Source: Eubacterium sp. (GTDB taxonomy: Bacteria > Bacillota > Clostridia > Lachnospirales > CAG-274). Taken from it: 5,792 nt of DNA. Positions 1-5,049 of the stretch are shown in pieces; the stretch's first letter is position 1; each line of letters begins with the position of its first letter. Below the pieces are notes generated by a model that was not told where the DNA came from, searched no databases, and saw nothing but the letters and a program-made list of their open reading frames with translations. The DNA lies in assembly GCA_020859645.1 (NCBI GenBank), contig JAJBVU010000318.1, positions 1 to 5,792 of the forward strand, read 5' to 3'. Position numbers and translations under genes: made by a program.

Positions 1-23
1 ATTATTATCTGTCTGACAAATTT

Positions 24-52
24 ATTATAATACTTTCCTTCCCCCAAGTCAA
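24..52 (-). promoter_or_regulatory. Leftward sigma-A promoter at window edge
   Basis: On the minus strand there is a -35 box TTGACT (47-52), a 17-bp spacer and a perfect -10 box TATAAT (24-29). Transcription would start near position 17 and leave the window at its left edge, so the gene it serves is not visible. It points away from the small rightward gene that follows. Match and spacing are close to ideal for vegetative sigma-A. Confidence 0.75.
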
Positions 53-95
53 GTAAATTTTTTCTCCTTTGTTTCCCCTTGCTTTTCAATTTCTC

Positions 96-124
96 TTGCC
101 GCTTTCCGTCTTTTGTGTTATAAT
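96..124 (+). promoter_or_regulatory. Extended -10 promoter of the small membrane peptide gene
   Basis: A -35-like TTGCCG (96-101) is followed by a 17-bp spacer and TATAAT (119-124), immediately preceded by TGT (116-118), which gives an extended -10 (TGnTATAAT). The predicted start near 131 leaves a leader of about 37 nt before the ATG at 168. This placement, right before a clear ribosome site and ahead of a terminator, supports a monocistronic transcript of about 170 nt. Confidence 0.7.
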
Positions 125-167
125 ATTTTTATTACCAATCCACCCTTACAAAAAAAGGAGGTTTAAA

Positions 168-260
168 ATGCTTGATATTATCATTATGTTTATAACATTT
201 GTTTTGGCAGGCATAACCGCACATTATATCTGCAAATGGCTTGACAGCCTGAAAAAATAA
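168..260 (+). CDS. 30-residue single-span membrane peptide, candidate type I toxin-like
   Basis: The start is the ATG at 168 because AAGGAGG lies 6 nt upstream (155-161); a longer in-frame reading from 69 has no such site and would begin upstream of the promoter. The peptide is 30 residues: MLD, then a hydrophobic stretch at about residues 4-21 (IIIMFITFVLAGITAHYI), then a short tail CKWLDSLKK. One transmembrane segment with a positively charged end is the expected topology. Peptides of this size ending in ICKWLD-like motifs are, from memory, common near prophages in Firmicutes and usually annotated as hypothetical. The size, its own promoter and terminator, and a possible antisense -10 box inside the gene (223-228) fit a type I toxin, but that is inference; a small phage membrane protein is equally possible. 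Confidence 0.7.
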   Translation: MLDIIIMFITFVLAGITAHYICKWLDSLKK

Positions 261-267
261 TAATCAC

Positions 268-300
268 AAAACCCCGAAAGGTTGCGTCTTTCGGGGTTTT
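268..300. terminator. Bidirectional intrinsic terminator
   Basis: A perfect 13-bp inverted repeat (268-280 with 288-300, arms AAAACCCCGAAAG and CTTTCGGGGTTTT) surrounds a 7-nt loop. It has A-tracts and T-tracts on both flanks, so it can stop rightward transcripts of the small peptide gene and leftward transcripts of the tail operon. The stop codon of the leftward peptidase gene lies in the arm itself (299-301), so nothing can follow that gene in the operon. Confidence 0.92.
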
Positions 301-1438
301 AGCTTTCATAATAAATCGGCGTAACCGAACCGTTAGTACTCGTTATATCCCAGCCTATTTCGTTTCCGTACTTAGAATTTGCGTTATTCTTATAATACGT
401 GTTGTAGAAACTGTCAAGGGGTGTCTTTTTAACGGTACTTCCGCCCCCTTCTACCACATATGCCGTTCCGCCCGAAAGCCCTACATATATTCCTACGTGT
501 CCGTAGGTCTTTCCTGCGTCTCCTGTTCCGTATTTAACACCTATATATGCCCCCACAGGTATCTTCCTATAGTCCACACTTCCGTTTGTAATCACTAACG
601 CATGAGCCCTTGAAAAGCTGTTGCCGTTTCCTCCGTGATACCCAAGTCCTGCTCTTGAATATACTGTCGAAACAAGTGCGGCGCATTTTCCGTAATACCC
701 CGAATTTCCTACCATTCTTAAGGCTATGCCCTTTACACTTGCCGCCGTTCCGCTAAGTGATGAAGCCGTTGCCGCTATAGCAGTTCCGGTATATCCGCTT
801 AAAGAGGTTCCTGTTGAAGAGGATAACGCCGCCGATGTGTTATACGTTACCGTAAATTCCTTATATTCCTTTGCGTCAGCCTTGTTTGTTACGTCTCCCA
901 CAAACTCAAGCTTCATAGTGTGCTCCGAGTTTTTAAATGTATGGGTGCAGCTTTCCACAACATATGTTGTGTCTATAACCTCTCCCACATCCGCTATTTT
1001 TACAGGTATGCAGCTTCCCCCTCTTACATAGGGGCTGCCTTCACAGGTCACAGTCAGTGTTTTGGCTACCCTATCCTTAAGGTTCAAAAACACTTCCGCC
1101 GCCTCTGAAGCCTGTTCAGATGTTATGTGGTCGGGTATATTCGCCGTATACTGCAAAAGCCCCCACTTTTGCATGCTTCCCGAATCCTGCGCTACCCACG
1201 TCTCTCTCAGTCCGCTTTCGTCATTGTCTCTGTAAAATCTGACCCTGTTGTATGTGTCCTTGTCAATGTCCGTTGTAAAAGTAAAGTCCTGAAGATTTCC
1301 CTCGTCCGATATGAGCATTTCCCCCAAAGCCATATTTTCTATAGCCTTAAGCTGAAGCTCTCCGCAGTCGTCATAAAATACAAACAGCTTTCCCGAATAT
1401 ATATTTGTCAGCTGAAGAGCATTCTGTATAATGTCCAA
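299..1438 (-). pseudogene. xkdQ: XkdQ-like tail protein, C-terminal part, with fused Cys/His peptidase domain (separated by frameshift)
   Basis: This is the downstream part of a split gene. From a TTG at 1438 it reads 379 residues, and the same frame is open back to about 1498, where it joins the upstream part. Residues 1-185 match the second half of PBSX XkdQ/YqbQ-type tail proteins as I know them (DIIQNAL, GKLFVFYDD.G.L.L, then the CTHTF..SEHTMKLEF end). After a Ser/Thr/Gly-rich linker (about 203-235) comes a small peptidase-like domain with Cys252 in GKCAALVS and His314 in YGHVGIYVG, the C...H pattern of NlpC/P60 or CHAP peptidoglycan hydrolases; which of the two is unclear. In tails such a domain opens cell wall for DNA entry. 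The gene is last in its operon, directly before the terminator. Confidence 0.8.
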
Positions 1439-1896
1439 AAGCTTAACATTGTCCTCTGCCCTGTCAGGCAGAACGTACCCTGTGTCCTCAAGGTCCCCAC
1501 AGCAAGGTTAAAATCCGCCGCTATAGCCTTTATAAGCTGCGTTGCCGTCCATCCGCTGTAAACATATGTGTGCTTGTTCTGTAAATATCTCAGCTGGTCA
1601 TATGCTGTAACCTCTATAATCTGATCCTTGCTTCTCTTTTTGGTAAAAACCCACCCTAAAAACATCTGTACTCCGTCAATTGTGAGAATTACCCTGTCCC
1701 CCTCTTCAAAAGCAAATCCGGAATAATCTCCTTCGGCGTTTAAAATCAAATTTCTGACCACACTGAACTTAAGAGAAGCGGGCGACCCTGTTCTCTTTGA
1801 GCTCAGGGTCACACCGTCCTTTATAAGGTTCGTTATATCAAATGTTGTTAAAACCGAATTTACATAGTGCGAAATGGTTAAACTGAAGCTTTTCAT
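1408..1896 (-). pseudogene. xkdQ: XkdQ-like tail protein, N-terminal part (frameshifted)
   Basis: The start is the ATG at 1896, with GTGAGG 6 nt upstream; a GTG four codons earlier would place the start on the ribosome site. The sequence opens MKSFSLTISHYVN and continues with features of the XkdQ hub/baseplate family (SPASLKFSV near residues 40-48, EEGDRVILTIDG, FLGWVFT, VTAYDQLRYLQNK). About 136 residues are in the correct frame, up to NLAVGTL; the remaining 26 before the stop at 1408 are out of frame and look unlike the family. Reading -1 from there gives EDTGYVLPDRAEDN and then the downstream part, so both pieces were one gene of about 532 codons. The start overlaps the end of the chaperone frameshift product, with 8 nt between its TGA and this ATG, which suggests coupled translation. 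Confidence 0.82.
1491..1498 (-). other. Frameshift point in xkdQ
   Basis: The protein match switches from frame 0 (GGG ACC TTG AGG) to the -1 frame (CTT GAG GAC ACA) here. Restoring one base in the short GG/CCCC run (plus strand AGGTCCCC), for example ACC CTT GAG GAC, rejoins the family sequence without a gap. No X XXY YYZ slippery heptamer is in the right phase, so a one-base deletion or a sequencing/assembly error is more likely than programmed frameshifting. Confidence 0.75.
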
Positions 1897-1904
1897 AACA
1901 AACC

Positions 1905-2404
1905 TCACCCTCTTTTAAGTCTTTTTGCGTCCTTTATGTCCCCTGCGTCTTTTTTTATGCTTTTAAAGCTGTTATACTTGTCCTCATAATACTGCTGTAA
2001 AAAACCTATTAAAACGCCTTTTTTTCTGCTGTCAAGTTCAATAAACTCCCAGGGAAGTATCCGTCCTTTTGTGAAGCAAAAGGCTAAATATGCATATCCG
2101 CACTCAAAGTCTTTTGCCTTTATGAGTTTTTTGTTTCTTCCGCCACCTCAGAAACAGGAACCTGCCACCCTAAGCTGTTTATTTCAAAGTTGAGTCTTTG
2201 AATTTCCTCGGGAGTGAATATTTTCTTGACTACAGCCGCCGCATTTGCGCACTTGTGAGCTTCTATAAGCTCCTCGCTGTTAAGCTTGGGCTCGGCTACA
2301 GCCGCTACAATTCTGTTGCAAAGCTCCGTGAAAGAGTCGGGAAAAACTTTTATTATCAGCTCTTGTAGCGTTTCGTCATATGCTATTTTTCCGTCATGTG
2401 TCAT
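1905..2404 (-). CDS. Tail assembly chaperone-like frameshift fusion (gpGT type)
   Basis: This is the predicted -1 frameshift product. Reading starts at the ATG at 2404, slips on A AAA AAC (2126-2132), and continues 73 codons to TGA at 1905-1907, giving 166 residues. The added part contains CGYAYLAFCF, LPWEFIELDSR and a lysine-rich end (KSIKKDAG, AKRLKRG). It reads as a true protein segment, stays open right up to the next gene, and has no convincing start or ribosome site of its own. Lambda gpG/gpGT and many long-tailed phages use this arrangement: the long form binds the tape-measure protein and recruits tail-tube subunits, in the cytoplasm during assembly. Recognition of the family is by arrangement and general look, not by an alignment. 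Confidence 0.7.
2120..2404 (-). CDS. Tail assembly chaperone-like protein, short (0-frame) form
   Basis: The ATG at 2404 is chosen because GGAAGGTG (2412-2419) is at proper distance; the GTG at 2413 lies inside that site. The product is 94 residues, mostly helical in appearance and acidic: MTHDGKIAYDETLQEL, a middle region with repeated Ala (RIVAAVAE, KCANAAAVV), and EEIQRLNFEINSLGW before a tail VSEVAEETKNS. The last codons carry the slippery site used for the longer product. No membrane segment or catalytic motif is seen. It overlaps the 62-residue gene by 11 bp, so it belongs to the same message. The assignment rests on small size, the frameshift architecture and the adjacent XkdQ-like gene; the 0-frame sequence alone does not identify the family. 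Confidence 0.75.
   Translation of the reverse strand: MTHDGKIAYDETLQELIIKVFPDSFTELCNRIVAAVAEPKLNSEELIEAHKCANAAAVVKKIFTPEEIQRLNFEINSLGWQVPVSEVAEETKNS
2126..2132 (-). promoter_or_regulatory. Programmed -1 ribosomal frameshift site
   Basis: The codons ACA AAA AAC contain the heptamer A AAA AAC in the correct phase, two codons before the 0-frame stop TAA (2120-2122). Two usual stimulators are visible: a Shine-Dalgarno-like GAGGTGG (2143-2149) 10 nt upstream, and downstream arms GCAAAAG (2111-2117) and CTTTTGC (2076-2082) starting 8 nt after the heptamer. An alternative pairing AAAGGC/GCCTTT (2116-2121 with 2079-2084) starts 4 nt after it. The loops are long, so the hairpin is the weakest part. 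Confidence 0.8.
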
Positions 2405-2582
2405 TGCATTCACCTTCCCAACATTTTATGCAACGCTTCAATCCTTCCAATGTGCCTTCTAATACATATTCGCATTGGCGTTCTTCTTCGCTTACGAGAC
2501 CATAAGGACAGCAAAGTTCTGCTACAATCATCACTTCGGACATATTGCTAAATATTTCTTTTGCTTTATCAATATACCTCAT
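2394..2582 (-). CDS. Small Cys-rich phage-type protein, possible zinc binder
   Basis: The ATG at 2582 overlaps the preceding gene's TGA as ATGA, a standard translational-coupling arrangement; longer readings upstream lie inside that gene. The product is 62 residues. An N-terminal helix-like part (MRYIDKAKEIFSNMSEV) is followed by Cys residues in CCPYG, ERQCEY and CIKCWEGEC, six cysteines in the last 40 residues. The CPY-G-L ... C..CW pattern resembles small proteins of unknown role that I recall from Gram-positive phages, where a zinc knuckle is suspected. No enzyme motif is visible. Its end overlaps the chaperone start by 11 bp. The function is unknown; a DNA- or protein-binding adaptor is a guess. 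Confidence 0.72.
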   Translation of the reverse strand: MRYIDKAKEIFSNMSEVMIVAELCCPYGLVSEEERQCEYVLEGTLEGLKRCIKCWEGECNDT

Positions 2583-2938
2583 TGGCTCACATCTTCTTTC
2601 AAAGTTAGTCTGCCTGATAACACTAATGTGGTTGCCGCTAATATTATCCGCCACATAATCCAGTCGAGGTTGTCCCAGTTAATATCTGTCTTTTTGGCGT
2701 AGTTTGCTTGTCCAGCATTTTTTTGCATTGTTGCATCACATAACATTTTTACTGCATCTTCCAACTCGGCAATGTCCTTTTCATCAACTTTCATATTGCC
2801 CATCATTAAAAAACACCACATTTCATCTTTTATTGCTTTTGGCATATTATTTGCCATGCACTTCCGACTATGATTTTTATTGCTTAATTCTAAATATTTT
2901 GCTTCAACTTCAGGTTTTGTCTTTTTGGGCGGTATCAT
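2579..2938 (-). CDS. Hypothetical protein, 119 residues, operon member
   Basis: I do not recognise this protein. The ATG at 2938 has GAGGTG 5 nt upstream, and only 2 nt separate it from the stop codon of the IS110-like gene; its own stop overlaps the next start (ATGA). The N-terminus is basic and helical (PPKKTKPEVEAKYLELSNKNHSRK), the centre is Met- and Asp/Glu-rich (MGNMKVDEKDIAELEDAVKML), and residues about 93-112 form a hydrophobic or amphipathic stretch (WIMWRIILAATTLVLSGRL) that could be a membrane-associated helix. The tight spacing on both sides suggests co-production with its neighbours. No tail, capsid or regulatory family could be assigned. Confidence 0.7.
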   Translation of the reverse strand: MIPPKKTKPEVEAKYLELSNKNHSRKCMANNMPKAIKDEMWCFLMMGNMKVDEKDIAELEDAVKMLCDATMQKNAGQANYAKKTDINWDNLDWIMWRIILAATTLVLSGRLTLKEDVSQ

Positions 2939-2940
2939 TT

Positions 2941-3741
2941 TTACACCTCGTTGAATATCTCAATATTCGGAATTTCAATCATATGAGCGTGATTAAGAAT
3001 TGCCAGCGCATAAGGCTTCGGCGGCTCAGTATGATAATAGTCCAAATACATTACGTGGTGCAGATGTGAAAGAAAAATCTTTGTTGCGTACCTCTCACAT
3101 CTTTGCTGAATATGCCCAGGAGGCAGCTTCCCCACGGAATAATATTTGTAAGCCTCTGTGTCCTTTCCTATTTTGAATTTTTCAAGCTTTGCCTTGGCTT
3201 GTTCAGCATAGTCCCCCTTCTCGTTCTTTTCCGTCTCGTAGTCCTTCCTCAGCTTGTAAATATGCCCGTAAACATCGTTTTTATTGTTGCATACCTTCAC
3301 AAAGCTTTGTCCTATTTTCCAGCAAAGACACTTAAACCCTGCATTCCAGGGTCTTTTTTCGCCTTTCTTCCATTCCTTTGTTGGGTCAAGCCCTGCATAG
3401 GCTTGAATATGTCCTGCCGTCGGTGCCTGTGTGATGTCTATGTACGCCAATAACCCCGCTGAAATTACGGGTCCTATTCCGCAGATTGATTTGCACCAAC
3501 GCCCCACCGCATTGTTGTCTGTGTACTCGTCCAATGCCTTTTTAATGTCGTTTTCAATTGTTTCAAAATCCCCCTTAAAAAACTCAAGTGTTTCGTGAGG
3601 TTCTTCGTTCATTGACCGACACTGGTTCGCCGTTGCTTTCCGAAAATCCTGTATTTGGTAGTACGTGTCCACCAAATACCTCGCCTCGTTTTTTGACAGC
3701 GTAGCCGCTGCCTTCTTTAAATCCCTTGTTATCCTTTCCAT
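2941..3741 (-). CDS. Orphan IS110/IS116 C-terminal-domain (HhH) protein
   Basis: The ATG at 3741 follows a strong AGGAGG 7 nt upstream. The product is 266 residues. Residues 86-120 (ICGIGPVISAGLLAYID ... AYAGLDP) match the helix-hairpin-helix core of the IS110/IS116/IS902 transposase C-terminal domain (Pfam Transposase_20). The N-terminal 80 residues are helical and charged and do not contain the RuvC-like DEDD domain of real IS110 enzymes, which are usually 300-450 residues. The segment after AGLDP is KEWKKGEKRPWNAGF, where active enzymes usually show SG with the catalytic Ser, so the Ser appears to be lost. A long extra C-terminus follows (about 150-266, with HLHHV and PPKPYALAIL). It leads a compact operon with phage genes and shows no insertion-sequence ends. 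I infer a non-transposing DNA- or RNA-binding protein, perhaps a phage version; a decayed transposase is the alternative. Confidence 0.75.
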   Translation of the reverse strand: MERITRDLKKAAATLSKNEARYLVDTYYQIQDFRKATANQCRSMNEEPHETLEFFKGDFETIENDIKKALDEYTDNNAVGRWCKSICGIGPVISAGLLAYIDITQAPTAGHIQAYAGLDPTKEWKKGEKRPWNAGFKCLCWKIGQSFVKVCNNKNDVYGHIYKLRKDYETEKNEKGDYAEQAKAKLEKFKIGKDTEAYKYYSVGKLPPGHIQQRCERYATKIFLSHLHHVMYLDYYHTEPPKPYALAILNHAHMIEIPNIEIFNEV

Positions 3742-3793
3742 TGTCTTTCCTCCTAAAAAAAATATTTTGGTAAATTTTGTCCTTCGCTTTTAG

Positions 3794-3829
3794 CCTCCCC
3801 TCGAGGGGAGGTGTCGGGCTTTGCCCGAC
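3794..3829. repeat. Paired GC-rich palindromes (REP-like element)
   Basis: There are two adjacent perfect hairpins: CCTCCCCTCGAGGGGAGG (3794-3811), then arms GTCGGGC/GCCCGAC (3813-3819 and 3823-3829) with a TTT loop. They are followed by GGAGAGGTG, which recurs as GAGAGGTG beyond the array. The overall form resembles dispersed palindromic repeats I recall from Clostridia. It lies between the operon start and the 18-bp array. A terminator role is unlikely because no T-tract follows on either strand. Confidence 0.75.
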
Positions 3830-3841
3830 GGAGAGGTGTTT

Positions 3842-4319
3842 GTTTCAATCTTGAACCTTGTTACTATCGCTTTACCTGTTTCAGTCTGCAAACTTGTTAC
3901 TTTCAAACTCGATGCTTCAATCCTGTATGTTGTTACAATCAATCAACATGTTTCACTTTACATACTTGTTACTGTCGTAAACGATGGTTCAATTCTCCAT
4001 TCTGTTACCGTCAAATCCATTGTTTCATTCATACGCACTGTTACAATTTTTGTATTTGCTTCAATTCATAACCTTGTTACTGTCAATACCATTGTTTCAG
4101 TTTATAAAAATGCTACTATCCTGCCATTTGCTTCAGTCACGGTTTTTGTTGCTGTCTAATCAATTGCTTCAATCTGCTTATTTGCTACTGTTCTATCTTG
4201 TTGTTTCAGTCCTATAGTTTGCTACAATCGGTAATGCTGCTTCAATTTATAGTTCTGCTACTGTCAATATTTCTGTTTCAGTCACTGAAGTTGTCACAAT
4301 CAATACCATTGCCTCAATC
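3842..4319. repeat. Periodic array: 27 units at 18-bp step, 36-bp super-period
   Basis: A 9-bp motif recurs every 18 bp, alternating strictly between type A (GYTTCARTY, 14 copies) and type B (GYTACWRTC-like, 13 copies), with 9 bp of variable sequence between. The phase is kept over 478 bp with only one extra base (near 4199). By hand alignment, motif positions 1 (G), 5 (C) and 8 (T) are the same in all 27 units, position 9 is always a pyrimidine, and the base just before each following unit is always T, while the rest of each spacer varies widely. The loose 36-bp consensus is GTTTCAATC, TATAAACTT-like, GTTACTGTC, AATACCATT-like. No frame is open across the whole array on either strand. The unit is too short for CRISPR. 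Function unknown. Confidence 0.92.
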
Positions 4320-4321
4320 TC

Positions 4322-4500
4322 CCTTAATTAAGGCTCCCCTGCCGCAATTTTTTTCTTCGAAAAAATTTGTGGTGGGTGTTCAGAAGTTTTGCTGTCGCAA
4401 AACCCGGGCTTGCTACGATTTTTTTCTTTGAAAAAATTCGCACTGCCCGTCCCGACCTCTTTCGGGTTCCGGCTGTCTGCCGTAGCCGACTGAGAGGTGA
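4322..4500. repeat. Hairpin-rich noncoding segment right of the array
   Basis: This segment contains a 12-bp palindrome CCTTAATTAAGG (4322-4333), two related A/T hairpins 71 bp apart (4346-4367 and 4417-4440, both with T7-C...G-A6), a perfect GTTTTGC/GCAAAAC hairpin (4386-4403), and a GC-rich nested structure (CCCGA/TCGGG at 4451-4466, CGGCT/AGCCG at 4470-4488, CCTCT/AGAGG at 4456-4460 and 4493-4497). It ends with GAGAGGTG, as at the left side of the array. The T-tract hairpins could end leftward transcription from the XRE gene. No gene is supportable here. Confidence 0.6.
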
Positions 4501-4509
4501 AAAACCGTC

Positions 4510-4965
4510 TTAATCTGCCTTATTAAAAATCTGATACTCCATCAGCTTCTTAGGCGAAATATGATAAACATACCTGTCCCCCGTATCTTCGCTTGTTTTC
4601 CTGCATTTCACCGCATACCCGTAAGGTGCTGTTCCCTGCTGTAGTGCAAGCTTTACGTGCTGCTGTCCCACTCCCAGAAGTATAGCCGCCTCTTTCACCG
4701 ACACATTTTTTTCGCTTAAGAGAAATTTTTCAACGTCCTCAAAGCTTCCTGTGTCAATTTCAAGCTGTTTTTCTTGTTTTTCGGGAATATTCACCCCCGC
4801 AAAGCTCAAAACCTTTGAAAGCTTCTCAAGCTGTGCGTCCTTCGGCACATAACTCCCCTTAAGATACTCCGAAATTGTCGGTCTGCTTATCCCCGTTGCC
4901 TCAGCAAGCTGTTTTTGGTTCATCCCGGCTCTTTCCATTGCCGCCTTAAGCTGCTCCTTAAACAT
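4510..4965 (-). CDS. XRE-family repressor-like DNA-binding protein
   Basis: The ATG at 4965 has GGGGGTG 6 nt upstream; the GTG at 4974 would sit on that site. The product is 151 residues. Residues about 3-56 form a Cro/CI-type helix-turn-helix (MNQKQLAEATGISRPTISEYLKG at 15-37, with the typical Q-LA--TG-S---IS-Y pattern). After a Glu/Lys-rich linker (about 62-85) there is a second helix-turn-helix-like stretch, VSVKEAAILLGVGQQHVKLALQQG (88-111), that resembles excisionase/MerR-type folds, then YVYHISPKKLMEYQ. There is no LexA/CI autocleavage peptidase domain. It is divergent from the DUF2513-like gene across a 119-bp gap that carries the latter's promoter, the usual place for a phage repressor. 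Its likely job is control of that promoter and its own; this is inferred from layout. Confidence 0.85.
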   Translation of the reverse strand: MFKEQLKAAMERAGMNQKQLAEATGISRPTISEYLKGSYVPKDAQLEKLSKVLSFAGVNIPEKQEKQLEIDTGSFEDVEKFLLSEKNVSVKEAAILLGVGQQHVKLALQQGTAPYGYAVKCRKTSEDTGDRYVYHISPKKLMEYQIFNKAD

Positions 4966-5020
4966 CGCCTTCACCCCCTTTCACTCTGCTTCTATCTTGT
5001 GAAAAAAATATTGTTTTTTC

Positions 5021-5049
5021 TTGACCTTTTCTTGTTTTTATGTTACGAT
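5021..5049 (+). promoter_or_regulatory. Extended -10 promoter of the DUF2513-like gene
   Basis: A -35 TTGACC (5021-5026), a 17-bp spacer, and TACGAT (5044-5049) preceded by TGT (5041-5043) form an extended -10 promoter. The start would fall near 5056, about 29 nt before the GTG start. An imperfect inverted repeat TTAC-N9-GTAA (5043-5059) covers the -10 and start site and is a candidate operator for the divergent XRE protein. No clear promoter was found for the XRE gene itself. Confidence 0.7.

Noticed and set aside
1491..1498. Programmed frameshift in xkdQ
   Set aside because: There is no slippery heptamer in phase and no stimulators, unlike the chaperone site at 2126-2132. A base deletion or sequence error explains it better.
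726..1561. Plus-strand reading frames opposite the XkdQ-like gene
   Set aside because: They have no ribosome sites and unlikely composition, and they lie over a well-matched gene on the minus strand.
3103..3453. Hydrophobic plus-strand frame that could be read as a membrane protein
   Set aside because: It is the antisense shadow of the IS110-like gene; no ribosome site or promoter is seen.
3742..3793. Promoter for the leftward operon just before the IS110-like gene
   Set aside because: The region is AT-rich with some AAATAT-like strings, but no -35/-10 pair of acceptable spacing was found.
3842..4319. CRISPR array
   Set aside because: Motif and spacer are 9 bp each, two motif types alternate, the repeats are imperfect and no cas genes are present. 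This does not fit any CRISPR type.
3811..4431. Four long plus-strand reading frames across the array (Cys/Phe-rich, Val/Ser/Ile-rich and Leu-rich products)
   Set aside because: They exist in all three frames because the repeated motif has no stop codon. None has a ribosome site at a start codon and none spans the array.
2941..4500. Complete IS110-family insertion sequence with bridge RNA
   Set aside because: The protein lacks the DEDD domain and apparently the catalytic Ser, no element ends or core target sites could be recognised, and the gene is packed into an operon with its neighbours.
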